Shown here piece by piece: positions 51,510 to 61,222 of a stretch of DNA of 64,000 nt. Position numbers and translations under genes: made by a program. Each line of letters begins with the position of its first letter. Within the stretch, counting starts at the first letter, position 1. This stretch comes from Bacillus shivajii (GTDB lineage: Bacteria > Bacillota > Bacilli > Bacillales > Salisediminibacteriaceae): the NCBI RefSeq assembly GCF_020519665.1, contig NZ_CP084703.1, positions 4,278,001-4,342,000 of the forward strand. Reading direction: 5' to 3'. Below the pieces are notes generated by a model. That model saw nothing but the letters and a program-made list of their open reading frames with translations, had not been told where the DNA came from and searched no databases.

Positions 51510-52721
51510 TTATTTCGTTACTTCTGTTTTTGTATTTACTTCTGAATACACTTTCGTTCTTAGTCCCCAAAGCTTAATGAAACCGACAGCTGCGGTATGG
51601 TCAAAGGCATCGCCTTTTGAATACGTTGCAAGCTGTTCATTGTATAAGCTGTGATCTGACTTTCGTGCAACGACATCAAAGTTCCCTTTATGCAATTTGA
51701 CGCGGATTTTTCCAGAAACAACTTGTTGTGTTTCATTAATAAACGCATCTAACGCATTTGTTAAAGGTGAATACCATAATCCGTCATAAATAATTTGCGT
51801 CAGCTGTTCGTCTACTTGTCGTTTAAACTTCGTTACTTCGCTTGGCAGTGTAAGTAATTCAAGTTCTTTATGAGCTTTTATTAAAATGAGTGCAGCTGGG
51901 TTTTCATATACTTCACGTGATTTAATCCCAACGAGTCTGTTTTCAATATGATCAATTCTGCCGACACCATGTTTTCCACCAAGTTCATTTAATGTTTCTA
52001 TAAGATCAACGAGTGAAAGCTTTTCACCGTTTAAAGCAACAGGTTCACCTTTTTCGAAATCAACCTCTACATATTCAGCTTCATCAGGTGTCATTGAAAT
52101 TGGTGCAGTCCAATCAAACGCATCTTCTGGTGCCTCTTTCCACGTATCTTCAAGTACACCTGCCTCGCATGCACGCCCCCAAATGTTCGCGTCGATAGAA
52201 TACGGTTTTTCAAGATTTACTGGAACCGGAATTCCCTTTTCTTCGGCATAAGCAATTTCTTCATCACGGGTCATCCCCCACTCTCTGACAGGTGCGATGA
52301 TTTTTAGGTGCGGCGCAAGTGCCTGAATCGAAACATCAAAGCGAACTTGATCATTCCCTTTTCCTGTACAACCGTGCGCAATCGCGACTGCCCCTTCTTG
52401 CTCAGCTATTTCAACAAGCAGTTTTGAGATAAGTGGTCGAGATAAAGCTGATGAAAGTGGGTATTTTCCTTCATAAAGACAATTTGCTTTTAAAGCCGGT
52501 AGAAGATATTCCTTTGCTAAGAGTTCTTTTGCATCAATTGTGATTGCTTTTTCTGCTCCTACTTCAAGTGCCTTTTCCTTAATGGTGTCAAGGTCTTTCC
52601 CTTCACCGACATCTAATCCTACGGCAATGACATCATACCCGTATTTTTCTTGTATCCATTTAACAGAAACGGAAGTATCTAAACCTCCGGAATAGGCTAA
52701 AACCACTTTTCCATTACTCAT
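51510..52721 (-). CDS. argG: Argininosuccinate synthase
   Basis: 403 residues; joins citrulline and aspartate with ATP. The N-terminal P-loop-like motif [22 protein letters not shown] near residue 118 and the C-terminal citrulline/aspartate contacts ([14 protein letters not shown], shortened) are intact. It lies 67 nt after argF and is followed by the repeat block rather than by argH. Ribosome-binding site AAAGGAG. Confidence 0.97.
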   Translation of the reverse strand: MSNGKVVLAYSGGLDTSVSVKWIQEKYGYDVIAVGLDVGEGKDLDTIKEKALEVGAEKAITIDAKELLAKEYLLPALKANCLYEGKYPLSSALSRPLISKLLVEIAEQEGAVAIAHGCTGKGNDQVRFDVSIQALAPHLKIIAPVREWGMTRDEEIAYAEEKGIPVPVNLEKPYSIDANIWGRACEAGVLEDTWKEAPEDAFDWTAPISMTPDEAEYVEVDFEKGEPVALNGEKLSLVDLIETLNELGGKHGVGRIDHIENRLVGIKSREVYENPAALILIKAHKELELLTLPSEVTKFKRQVDEQLTQIIYDGLWYSPLTNALDAFINETQQVVSGKIRVKLHKGNFDVVARKSDHSLYNEQLATYSKGDAFDHTAAVGFIKLWGLRTKVYSEVNTKTEVTK

Positions 52722-52788
52722 GATTAATTCGCTCCTTTGATTAAATATCTACATTGAAGAATTTTTATACATCGAATTTTAAAAAAAC

Positions 52789-53766
52789 TTAGTCTCCCAT
52801 TAACACTTTTAATAAGGCTTTTTGCGCATGTAATCGGTTTTCAGCTTCGTCAAAAACAACAGAATGTTTCCCATCTATAATTTCAGCTGTTACTTCCTCG
52901 CCACGGTGGGCTGGGAGGCAATGTAAAAACAAGAAATCATCTTTTGCCTTATCACAAAGGCTTTCATTTACTTGATAAGGGGTAAGCTTTTTTACCCGTT
53001 CTTCTTGTTCATGTTCCTCTCCCATACTAGCCCATACGTCTGTTACGATCACATCAGCATCTTCGGCAGCTTCTTCGGGTTCATAAGTAAAATGAAACGA
53101 ACAGCCTTGACGTTCGGCTAAATCCTTTGCTTTCTCATAAATCCCTTTATCTGGCTCATAACCTTCTGGGCTCGAAACTGTCATATTCATGCCCGTTTTA
53201 GCTGCGCCTTCTAATAAGGAATGAGTCATATTGTTATTTCCGTCGCCAACATAACATAGTTTTAGCCCTTTTAACTGGCCTTTATGCTCTTTGATCGTAA
53301 GTAAATCAGCTAATACTTGAGCAGGGTGATGTGAGTCTGTTAATCCGTTAATAACCGGAATACTAGAGGCCTCAGCGAACTCTTCAATCGTCTCATGGGA
53401 ATACGTTCGAATCATCACCCCGTCTAAATACCTTGATAAAACTTTAGCGGTGTCTGAGATCGATTCTCCCCTGCCAATTTGAAGATCATTCGAACTCAAA
53501 AAACTAGCATGACCGCCTAGCTTTAGCATTCCAATTTCAAATGACAACCTTGTACGTGTTGATGATTTTTCAAAAATCATCCCTAACGTCTTTCCTTTTA
53601 AATATTCATGAGGAATATTTAGTTGTTGTTTTCTCTTTAACTGACTAGCAACCTTTAATAAATATTCAATCTCATAGGAATTGAAATCAGCTAGCGTTAA
53701 AAAGTGTTTACCTCGCATTTGTTTTTCTAGTAAATATTCATCCACGTTTATTTCATGCAAAGTCAT
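52789..53766 (-). CDS. argF: Ornithine carbamoyltransferase
   Basis: 325 residues; makes citrulline from ornithine and carbamoyl phosphate. The carbamoyl-phosphate motif SSTRTRLSFE is near residue 69, HHPAQVLADLLT near 145, and the ornithine-site HCLPAHRGEEV near 285. It starts at ATGA overlapping the carB stop, so the carbamoyl phosphate made by CarAB can pass straight to it. Its N-terminus is about 15 residues longer than many homologues; ATG 53715 is a possible inner start. Confidence 0.97.
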   Translation of the reverse strand: MTLHEINVDEYLLEKQMRGKHFLTLADFNSYEIEYLLKVASQLKRKQQLNIPHEYLKGKTLGMIFEKSSTRTRLSFEIGMLKLGGHASFLSSNDLQIGRGESISDTAKVLSRYLDGVMIRTYSHETIEEFAEASSIPVINGLTDSHHPAQVLADLLTIKEHKGQLKGLKLCYVGDGNNNMTHSLLEGAAKTGMNMTVSSPEGYEPDKGIYEKAKDLAERQGCSFHFTYEPEEAAEDADVIVTDVWASMGEEHEQEERVKKLTPYQVNESLCDKAKDDFLFLHCLPAHRGEEVTAEIIDGKHSVVFDEAENRLHAQKALLKVLMGD

Positions 53767-56700
53767 ACTTCCACCCCACTTTTTAGATTCAATTGGCGAT
53801 ACTCCCGTAACGATCTTTGTTTTGGACTTGTGCTGTTTTTTGTATGCATGGAGGAATCAATCATTGCATTGGCCGTTTCAATACTTGTAAAACAAGAGAT
53901 ATGATACATTACAGCAAGCTCTCTTATATAAAAACCTATCTTTTTTTGATCCCGTCCTGCATTAGCGACATTAAGAACAAACGCTATTTTATTATTTTTA
54001 AAAAACTCAGTGATTGCTCCTTTTTCTTTTTTTACTCCTTTTACATCTATACCATTCTTTTTAAGAAATTGCGCTGTGCCTTCAGTGGCAATAATCTCAT
54101 ACCCGTTCATTTCGAGTTTCTTTATAAGTGGAAGACTTTCTATTTTTAAACGATCCGCAATCGAACAGAAAGCAACCTTATTCTTCGATGTTTCGCCTCC
54201 CTCAAACACCTTTGCAAATGCGTCTTTCGGTGTGAACCCTATTCCTAATATTTCTCCAGTCGACTTCATTTCTGGACCTACTACATGATCAACACCCTTT
54301 AGTTTGGTCGCTGAGAAAATAGGGGCTTTCAAAGAATAGTAGTTTGGTTCAGGTAATAATCCAGTTGAACGACTTAGTTTTTCTAAGGACTCTCCTAATT
54401 GCACATATGTTGCCCATTCAATCATTGCAACTCCAGTTACTTTACTCATAATTGGGACCGTTCTAGAAGCCCTTGGATTGACTTCAAGAACATAAACGAC
54501 ATCTTCATGAATAACAAATTGAATATTCATGATACCTATAATCGGTAATGTTTGTGCTATTTTCTTTGTATAGTTAATGATTGTTTGTTTTGTTTCTTCC
54601 TCTAGAGATACTGGTGGAAATAGCGTCATGCTATCTCCTGAGTGAACGCCTGCTTTTTCCACGTGTTCAAAAATACCTGGGATCACAACCTTGTTTCCGT
54701 CACTAATGACATCGATCTCGCATTCAAGTCCTGGAATGTATTGATCGACAAGGATTGGCCAAGTACGTTTATGACCATTGGCAGCTATTCTTTCTGCGTA
54801 TTGCGTTAACTCCTTTTTGTCGTTACAAATATACATCGATTGACCACCAATGACGTATGATGGGCGAATTACAACAGGATAGCCAAGTTCATCGGCCTTA
54901 TTTAATAAGTCACTCGGGTTATTGGCAGTGCTCCCTGCAATGTGCGGGATATTTACGTCGTTTAAGAGCTCATAAAATTGCTCACGATCCTCTAACTGGT
55001 CAATTACATTTGGTGTTGTTCCGAAAATCGGTACACCTTCTTCTTCAAGGGCATTCGCTAAGTTAATTGCCGTTTGGCCGCCAAATTGGATAAGCACACC
55101 TGCTGGTTTTTCTTTATCAATCACAGCTAATATATCTTCTATTGCCAGTGGCTCAAAATACAATCGATCTGCGACTGTATAATCGGTACTCACTGTTTCT
55201 GGGTTATTGTTAATAACGATCGCTTCATATCCCTTTTTCTTAACAGCTAGTGCCGCATGGACTGAGCAATAATCAAATTCAACCCCTTGCCCAATCCGAA
55301 TTGGTCCTGAACCGATAACAACAACTTTTTCCCGCTCCCGCTTGACTTCAACTTCATCTTTTCCTTGCCAAGTTGAATAATAATATGGTGTCATCGCTTC
55401 GAACTCTGCCGCACAAGTATCAACAAGCTTATATCCAGGCTTCATATTCAGTGACTGCCACTTTTCCCTTACTTGCTTTTCACTTATTTCATAGAGTTCT
55501 GCAATCCGTTGATCACTTATATTCATTTGCTTTGCCTTAAGTAATACTTCTTTAGAAACATCCTCCCAGCTAGAGCTTACTAATCTGTTTTCGTAATCGA
55601 GAATACTTTTTATATGGAAAAGAAACCAATGATCAATGTCAGTATCTTCATGAATCTGTTCAATACTGAAGCCTCGTTTCATCGCTTCGGCGATTGCAAA
55701 AATTCTTAAGTCTGTTGGTTTATATAGTAAAACTTGTAGCTCAGCAGTTGACATCGATGAAACCTTCGTAAAATTAAGACTATATACATTCAATTCAAGA
55801 GAACGTAATGCTTTATTAAATGCTCCTACGAATGTGCGATCAATCGCCATCACTTCTCCTGTTGCTTTCATTTGTGTTCCTAAAGTTCGATCTCCTTCTG
55901 AAAACTTATCAAAAGGAAAGCGTGGCAGCTTCACAACAAGATAATCAAGTGCCGGTTCAAATGATGCAAACGTATTTCCTGTAATTGGATTGAGGATTTC
56001 ATCTAAGTGATAACCTATCGCACACTTTGATGCAATTCTTGCGATTGGATATCCCGTTGCTTTGGATGCTAAAGCGGAAGACCTGCTTACTCTTGGATTG
56101 ACTTCAATAATGTAATATTCATTCGAAGCCGGATTTAACGCAAATTGAATATTACACCCTCCAACGACATTTAGTGCTCGAATTACTTTTAATGATGAAT
56201 CACGAAGCATTTGATACTGAACATCTGATAATGTTTGCGAAGGTGCAACAACAATTGAATCTCCTGTATGAACACCTACTGGGTCCATATTTTCCATATT
56301 GCAAACGATCGTACATGTATCATTCTCATCACGCATCACTTCATATTCGATTTCCTTCCAGCCTTTAATACTTTTTTCCACCAGTACTTGGTGGATTGGA
56401 CTTTGGGTTAAGCCTTGCTTTAAAATCATTTCCAGTTCATCATCATTGTAGGCAAAACCACCACCAGAGCCACCTAACGTATATGCTGGACGAATAATCA
56501 CTGGGTAGCCGATCTGTTGAACAAACTCCACACCCGCTTCATAGTTTTCAATAATTGCAGACTCGGGAATGGGTTCACCAATTTGTAGCATTAAATGACG
56601 AAATTGCTCACGATCTTCTCCTTTTATAATTGATGAAACAGATGTTCCTAAAAGTTTTACTCCATACTTTTCGAGAATTCCTTGTTTATCAAGTTCTACG

Positions 56701-56996
56701 GTTAAGTTGAGCCCCGTTTGCCCACCTAATGTTCCAATGAGGCCATCTGGCTTTTCTTTTTTAATAATTCCTTCAATAGATTCAACTGTTAACGGTTCTA
56801 TATATACGTTGTCTGCGACCATCTCGTCTGTCATGATCGTTGCAGGATTATTGTTAACAAGAACGACCTCAATGCCCTCTTCTTTTAATGCTAAGCAAGC
56901 TTGCGTGCCAGCGTAATCAAATTCTGCCGCCTGCCCTATGACAATCGGACCTGATCCAATGACGAGGATTTTATTTAAGTTGTTATGCTTCGGCAT
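53763..56996 (-). CDS. carB: Carbamoyl-phosphate synthase large subunit (arginine operon)
   Basis: 1077 residues with the two tandem ATP-grasp halves (GSGPIVIGQAAEFDYAG at residue 14; GSGPIRIGQGVEFDYCS near 560) and a C-terminal MGS-like regulatory domain (last 130 residues). It forms carbamoyl phosphate from bicarbonate, ammonia channelled from CarA, and two ATP. Its place before argF and behind an ARG-box promoter marks it as the arginine-specific copy; a pyrimidine copy may exist elsewhere. It overlaps carA by 14 bp and argF by 4 bp. Confidence 0.97.
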   Translation of the reverse strand: MPKHNNLNKILVIGSGPIVIGQAAEFDYAGTQACLALKEEGIEVVLVNNNPATIMTDEMVADNVYIEPLTVESIEGIIKKEKPDGLIGTLGGQTGLNLTVELDKQGILEKYGVKLLGTSVSSIIKGEDREQFRHLMLQIGEPIPESAIIENYEAGVEFVQQIGYPVIIRPAYTLGGSGGGFAYNDDELEMILKQGLTQSPIHQVLVEKSIKGWKEIEYEVMRDENDTCTIVCNMENMDPVGVHTGDSIVVAPSQTLSDVQYQMLRDSSLKVIRALNVVGGCNIQFALNPASNEYYIIEVNPRVSRSSALASKATGYPIARIASKCAIGYHLDEILNPITGNTFASFEPALDYLVVKLPRFPFDKFSEGDRTLGTQMKATGEVMAIDRTFVGAFNKALRSLELNVYSLNFTKVSSMSTAELQVLLYKPTDLRIFAIAEAMKRGFSIEQIHEDTDIDHWFLFHIKSILDYENRLVSSSWEDVSKEVLLKAKQMNISDQRIAELYEISEKQVREKWQSLNMKPGYKLVDTCAAEFEAMTPYYYSTWQGKDEVEVKREREKVVVIGSGPIRIGQGVEFDYCSVHAALAVKKKGYEAIVINNNPETVSTDYTVADRLYFEPLAIEDILAVIDKEKPAGVLIQFGGQTAINLANALEEEGVPIFGTTPNVIDQLEDREQFYELLNDVNIPHIAGSTANNPSDLLNKADELGYPVVIRPSYVIGGQSMYICNDKKELTQYAERIAANGHKRTWPILVDQYIPGLECEIDVISDGNKVVIPGIFEHVEKAGVHSGDSMTLFPPVSLEEETKQTIINYTKKIAQTLPIIGIMNIQFVIHEDVVYVLEVNPRASRTVPIMSKVTGVAMIEWATYVQLGESLEKLSRSTGLLPEPNYYSLKAPIFSATKLKGVDHVVGPEMKSTGEILGIGFTPKDAFAKVFEGGETSKNKVAFCSIADRLKIESLPLIKKLEMNGYEIIATEGTAQFLKKNGIDVKGVKKEKGAITEFFKNNKIAFVLNVANAGRDQKKIGFYIRELAVMYHISCFTSIETANAMIDSSMHTKNSTSPKQRSLREYRQLNLKSGVEV

Positions 56997-58065
56997 AGTT
57001 TTTTCCTCCTAAGCAAATCACGTCATGCAGAAATTGCGTAAAGATATATTCTGTGTCACTTGGTCCAGGGTGTGCTTCTGGATGAAACTGTACCGACTGA
57101 ATTGGTAAGTGATGATGCTTTAACCCTTCAATTGTTTTGTCATTGACATTACGGAAAAGAATTTGAAAATCATCACGATTGATACTTTCGTCAACAACAA
57201 CATAACCATGGTTTTGCGCAGTCATCCGAACCTTACCTGTCATTAGATCTTTGACTGGATGATTTCCACCTCGATGGCCATAGTCAAGCTTTGCTGTTTT
57301 CGCTCCAAAGCTTAGAGCAATTAATTGATGGCCTAGACAGATTCCTAAAGTTGGATAGGTTTCTGTCATTTTTTTAATGTCAGAAAACCATGGTTTTAAT
57401 GACATTGGATCTCCAGGTCCGTTACTTAATAAAATACCATCTGGCTCTAAAGCTTTTACTTGTTCGAATGAATAGTGATACGGAACAATCGTTACTGAAC
57501 AATTTTCCTTCAATAATGCGTGTAAGATCGATTTTTTATAACCATAGTCCATCAAAACGATGTGTGGACCTTCATTTTTAAACGTGACAACGTCTTTGAC
57601 CGAGACCTGGTCGACGAATAATTGTGTTTTATTTGGAGACTTTACTTGGACAGCAGGCTGTTGTTTATCGGTAATTATTCCTGAGACGGTCTCATATTTT
57701 CGAATCACTTTTACAAGTGTACGTGTATCGACATCCGTTAAACCTGTTACTCCTGATTCGAGTAGTTGCTCAGAAAACTTTTTTGTCGTTTGAAAATGAC
57801 TCGGGGCTTCACAGCTATTTCCGATAACCACCCCTGAAAGAGCCATTTGAACACTTTCATTGTCGAGGTCATTGATTCCGTAATTACCGATAAGTGGGTA
57901 GCAAAACGTAAGTATTTGCCCCGCATAAGATGGATCCGTCATGATTTCTTGATATCCTGTCATACTTGTATTAAATACGAGTTCCCCAACATGGCCGTTT
58001 ATTTCACCGAGAAGATTCCCCTCAAATATTTCGCCAGTGTCTAAAATTAAGTAACCTTTAGTCAA
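56983..58065 (-). CDS. carA: Carbamoyl-phosphate synthase small subunit (arginine operon)
   Basis: 360 residues; glutamine amidotransferase subunit that releases ammonia for CarB. The class I amidotransferase triad is present: the Cys in LGICLGHQL near residue 243, and the His/Glu in QFHPEAHPGP near the C-terminus. The N-terminal domain has the FNTSMTGYQEI block. Start is TTG at 58065 with GAGGAGGGAG upstream. It is the first gene of the arg operon. Confidence 0.96.
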   Translation of the reverse strand: MTKGYLILDTGEIFEGNLLGEINGHVGELVFNTSMTGYQEIMTDPSYAGQILTFCYPLIGNYGINDLDNESVQMALSGVVIGNSCEAPSHFQTTKKFSEQLLESGVTGLTDVDTRTLVKVIRKYETVSGIITDKQQPAVQVKSPNKTQLFVDQVSVKDVVTFKNEGPHIVLMDYGYKKSILHALLKENCSVTIVPYHYSFEQVKALEPDGILLSNGPGDPMSLKPWFSDIKKMTETYPTLGICLGHQLIALSFGAKTAKLDYGHRGGNHPVKDLMTGKVRMTAQNHGYVVVDESINRDDFQILFRNVNDKTIEGLKHHHLPIQSVQFHPEAHPGPSDTEYIFTQFLHDVICLGGKNYAEA

Positions 58066-58111
58066 AAAGCTCCCTCCTCACTTTCAAGTTACCGTTGTGA
58101 TTTAATTCATC

Positions 58112-58141
58112 ATTATACTCACCTATACATTTTTATGCAAT
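58112..58141 (-). promoter_or_regulatory. carA-argH promoter overlapped by an ARG box
   Basis: Minus strand: -35 TTGCAT (58135-58140), 17-bp spacer, consensus -10 TATAAT (58112-58117). The spacer and -35 read TTGCATAAAAATGTATA, an ARG-box-like palindrome for ArgR/AhrC, so arginine should repress the operon. Confidence 0.78.
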
Positions 58142-58156
58142 ATATAACAAAAAAAT

Positions 58157-58187
58157 AATTGTGAATAATTTTTAATTACTCACAATT
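58157..58187. promoter_or_regulatory. 31-nt palindrome upstream of the arg promoter, possible second ARG box
   Basis: AATTGTGA and TCACAATT flank an AT-rich core (TAATTTTTAATTA) at -50 to -80 relative to the start. Its half sites (GTGAATAATT) resemble ARG boxes. The remaining stretch 58188-58348 shows nothing I recognise. Confidence 0.55.
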
Positions 58188-58348
58188 CCATCCCTTATAT
58201 TTTATCCATATAGTTTATAACCATTGTGTATATTGATTATTAAAGACAAATAGGGATAGGGATATATGAATAAATCGATTAGTTGCTTTCTGATCCGCCC
58301 ATCACAAACTTAATAATTATACAAACACCCGCGTAGATCCGAATGTTG

Positions 58349-58918
58349 TCAAATCCTATTTAATGCCTTATATTCCTTGCATAATAAGGAGTACACAACG
58401 GTATCATGAAATTCTTTCCCATCATAATCGGTTTGACGTAATGTTCCTTCTTTTCGAAATTGATATTTCGCTAACAATTTTTCCGATCCTTTATTTCGAG
58501 CAAAAGTGTCTCCTACAATACGGTTTAATTTTAAATCATTAAACCCATATGATAAAATGCTCTCCATTAGTTCTGACATCACTCCACGCCCTTGCCACTC
58601 TTTTGCAATAACGACTCCCATCTCTGCTTTTTTATGCCATAAGTTCAATTTGTGAAACCTAAACAAACCTATAACCATACCACTATCCTTATCCACAATC
58701 ACCCATGGAATTTCTTTTAATTCACGAAATTTCTCTAAATACGTGCGAGTTTTCCACTCCATTTCTTCGATTGTTTGAACAGGGTGAGGCGTGATAAACT
58801 TCATCGTTTCCTTATCAGACATAATTGGAAACAGTTCGCCTGCATCTTCTTGTTTTAAAACTCTTAGAAAATAATGCTTTGTATCAAGGTTAGGGATTTT
58901 CTTTAATACTCTCCTCAT
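58349..58918 (-). CDS. GNAT-family N-acetyltransferase (RimJ/RimL-like)
   Basis: 189 residues. The fold is recognised from HYFLRVLKQEDAGELFPIM at the start, the acetyl-CoA loop EWQGRGVMSELM near residue 119 (Q/R-x-x-G-x-G/A form), and NRIVGDTFARNKGSEKLLAKYQF (shortened), the usual RimJ/RimL end pattern. It would acetylate a protein N-terminus, amino acid or drug; the target is unknown. Ribosome-binding site AGGTG. Just upstream is the truncated end of repeat element C. Confidence 0.87.
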   Translation of the reverse strand: MRRVLKKIPNLDTKHYFLRVLKQEDAGELFPIMSDKETMKFITPHPVQTIEEMEWKTRTYLEKFRELKEIPWVIVDKDSGMVIGLFRFHKLNLWHKKAEMGVVIAKEWQGRGVMSELMESILSYGFNDLKLNRIVGDTFARNKGSEKLLAKYQFRKEGTLRQTDYDGKEFHDTVVYSLLCKEYKALNRI

Positions 58919-58967
58919 ATACAGAACACCTCGCCATCGTTTAAACTATACTTTAAGACATGACTCG

Positions 58968-59471
58968 ACAACTCTTCGCCTAAGTGGATCTTCAGCTCGT
59001 TGCTCCTGCGGTTACTCGTCGCAGCTCGAAGCAGTTCGAAGAAGTATTGCTCGTCGTTGCTCCTGCGGTTACTCGTCGCAGCTCGAAGCAGTTCGAAGAA
59101 GTATTGCTCGTCGTTGCTCCTGCGGTTACTCGTCGCAGCTCGAAGCAGTTCGAAGAAGTATTGCTCGTCGTTGCTCCTGCGGTTACTCGTCGCAGCTCGA
59201 AGCAGTTCGAAGAAGTATTGCTCGTCGTTGCTCCTGCGGTTACTCGTCGCAGCTCGAAGCAGTTCGAAGAAGTATTGCTCGTCGTTGCTCCTGCGGTTAC
59301 TCGTCGCAGCTCGAAGCAGTTCGAAGAAGTATTGCTCGTCGCTGATCCTCCGGGAGTCGCCGTCTTTTGTTACGTTCACTTACAAATAAAACGTACATGT
59401 AATGAAACATTAATCATATCATTCGTTTCATTGCGCAAAAAACGGAATTATGAAATTAATTCACATATTGA
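58968..59471. repeat. MITE-like dispersed element, copy C, truncated on the left and expanded inside
   Basis: Starts within the block ACTCTTCGCCTAAGTGGATC shared with copies A and B; the left terminal repeat and first third are missing. It then carries six 57-bp direct repeats, followed by the usual right end (CTGATCCTCCGGGAGTCGCC, TTACGTTCACTTACAAATAA, GCGCAAAAAACGGAATTATG, GAAATTAATTCA). Confidence 0.8.
58999..59340. repeat. Six perfect tandem copies of a 57-bp unit
   Basis: Units start at 58999, 59056, 59113, 59170, 59227 and 59284 and are identical. The unit begins GTTGCTCCTGCGGTTACTCG and ends AGTATTGCTCGTC; it contains CTGCG/CGCAG and two TTCGAA-type palindromes. Because 57 is a multiple of three, open frames run through it on both strands, but there is no ribosome-binding site and no protein-like composition. 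Confidence 0.97.
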
Positions 59472-59536
59472 ACATTTGACTTTTCATCCCTCTTTCCATC
59501 GATAAAAATGACTAATATCAGTAAAGGATGATGTAT

Positions 59537-60577
59537 ATGGGTAGCAAACTTCGTATCGGAATCATTGGCACAGGAGGAATTGCTATAGGAGCACACATTC
59601 CAAATTACATCAAGCATCCATCAGCTGAAGTCGTTGCTGTTGCCAATCACAATATTGAAAAAGCAGAGGCATGTGCAAAAGAACTTTCAATCTAATCTTA
59701 TTACGCGAACTATCAAACGATGCTTGAAAAGGAAAACTTAGATGCTGTAAGTATTTGTACACCGAATAAATTTCATGCCGAGCAAACGATTGCTGCACTT
59801 CATGCCGGGTGCCACGTTCTTTGTGAAAAGCCTCCTGCAATTTCTGTAGAAGAAGCTAAAGCGATGCATGAGGCTGCCAAGAAGATGGGCAAAATTCTCA
59901 CTTACGGTTTTCACTACCGTTACACACCAGAAGTAAAAACATTAAAGAAATTCATGACTGCAAATGAATTAGGGGACATTTATGCGGCATCTGTATATGC
60001 AGTCCGCCGTCGCGGCATTCCTGGCTGGGGCGTTTTTACGAATAAAGATTTGCAAGGTGGCGGTGCACTCATTGATATCGGGGTTCACATGTTAGATACC
60101 GCACTTCATTTAATGGGTTATCCTGAGCCAGATCAAGTTCTCGGTGCGACGTATCAAAAGTTAGGAAAGAAAAAAGGCGTCGGCTTGCTCGGTGAATGGG
60201 ATTACGAAAACTTCTCCATCGAAGATATGGCGCGGGGAATGATTACGTTTAAAAATGGCGCATCGATTACTTTAGAATCAGCATTTGCAGCTAACGTAAA
60301 AAAAGATGATGTTATGAATGTTTCCCTTAAAGGTGACCGTGGTGGTGCAGACGTCTTTCCATTAAATATTTATCAAGAAAAACACAATACGCTACTCGAT
60401 GTAAGCCCTGCCTACCTTCCAGATGAGAGTCCTCATACCAACCTTATAACAAATTTCGTTGATTGTTGTGTGAATGAAACAGAACCTTCATCAACAGCGG
60501 AACAAGGGGTTATCTTACAACAAATTATTGAAGCTCTCTATCGATCCGCTAACGAAGGAAAAGCTATACAAATATAA
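59537..60577 (+). pseudogene. Gfo/Idh/MocA-family oxidoreductase with an in-frame stop
   Basis: Full-length frame of 346 codons interrupted by one TAA at 59693-59695 (codon 53). Before it is the NAD-binding start GIIGTGGIAIGAHIP; after it, SYYANYQTMLEKENLDAVSI continues the fold in the same frame, with the EKPPA motif and the substrate domain intact. These enzymes act on sugars or inositol-like substrates with NAD(P). The downstream part (from an ATG at 59720) lacks the nucleotide-binding half, so the product should be inactive unless the stop is read through or is a sequencing error. A weak AAAGGATG precedes ATG 59537. Confidence 0.88.
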
Positions 60578-60586
60578 CAATATTTA

Positions 60587-60624
60587 AAACGACTCTTAGT
60601 TTTTAACCTATGAGTCGTTTTTTT
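60587..60624 (+). terminator. Terminator of the Gfo/Idh/MocA gene
   Basis: AAAACGACTC pairs with GAGTCGTTTT, followed by T-run; the loop is long. Confidence 0.85.
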
Positions 60625-60751
60625 ATTTATTAGTTTGTAAAATCAACACTCGCGTTTGACACAGCCATTTATTAAAGTACACCTGTCATCCTCGTATATT
60701 TCATTATATTTATGAAAAAATAACATAAACGCCTTTATAAAGGAGGAAACA

Positions 60752-60937
60752 ATGAATAGCCAGCGCGCACAAGAAATTATTAACTCTCAACAAATGATCA
60801 ACGTCAATTACCACGGCGTACCTGTTTATATTCAAAATGTAAATCCGAATGATGAAACAGCCACAGTTTTTCCTCTTGATGAGATGAAGAATGAACAAGA
60901 AGTCGATTTAGAAGGACTAATTGAAGAAGGCCCTTAA
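60752..60937 (+). CDS. sspH: Small acid-soluble spore protein H, copy 2
   Basis: 61 residues of the SspH family (MNSQRAQEIINSQQM; YHGVPVYIQNV; TATVFPLDEM). Ribosome-binding site AAAGGAGG. Followed 27 nt later by another sspH, so the two form a small operon expected to be expressed in the forespore. Confidence 0.93.
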   Translation: MNSQRAQEIINSQQMINVNYHGVPVYIQNVNPNDETATVFPLDEMKNEQEVDLEGLIEEGP

Positions 60938-60964
60938 AGGTTTTGTGCTAAAGGAGGTTGGAAC

Positions 60965-61144
60965 ATGAACAGACATCGAGCCGAAGAAATTTCTGAATCA
61001 CCAATTATGGCTAATGTTACGTATAATGGGACACCGATTTATATTCAACATGTAGATGATCAAAATGAAACAGCGCGTGTGTTCCCGCTCGACGATCCCC
61101 AAAATGAATTCGTTGTACAAGTTGATAACTTAGTCGAACACTAA
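60965..61144 (+). CDS. sspH: Small acid-soluble spore protein H, copy 3
   Basis: 59 residues, close to the SspH consensus (MNRHRAEEISESPIM; YNGTPIYIQHVDDQNETARV; FPLDDP). Start ATG 60965 after AAAGGAGG. It is more like the family consensus than copy 2. A terminator follows directly. Confidence 0.94.
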   Translation: MNRHRAEEISESPIMANVTYNGTPIYIQHVDDQNETARVFPLDDPQNEFVVQVDNLVEH

Positions 61145-61169
61145 AACCTCCTAATTAAGGAGGTTTTTA
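61143..61169 (+). terminator. Terminator of the sspH pair
   Basis: AAAACCTCCTTAAT-type stem: AAAACCTCC and GGAGGTTTTT around a short AT loop; T-run. Confidence 0.88.
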
Positions 61170-61222
61170 AGTTAATTGAAAAGGCGATTCTGTTACTTGT
61201 ATGCACAATTCAGATCAAAAAA

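Noticed and set aside
58999-59340. CRISPR array
   Set aside because: The units are contiguous and identical, with no unique spacers, and no cas genes are near.
58915-59379. Open frames of 129-173 codons (both strands) through the 57-bp repeats that would encode 19-residue repeat proteins
   Set aside because: They exist only because 57 is a multiple of three. There is no ribosome-binding site, and the same frames vanish in copies A and B of the element.
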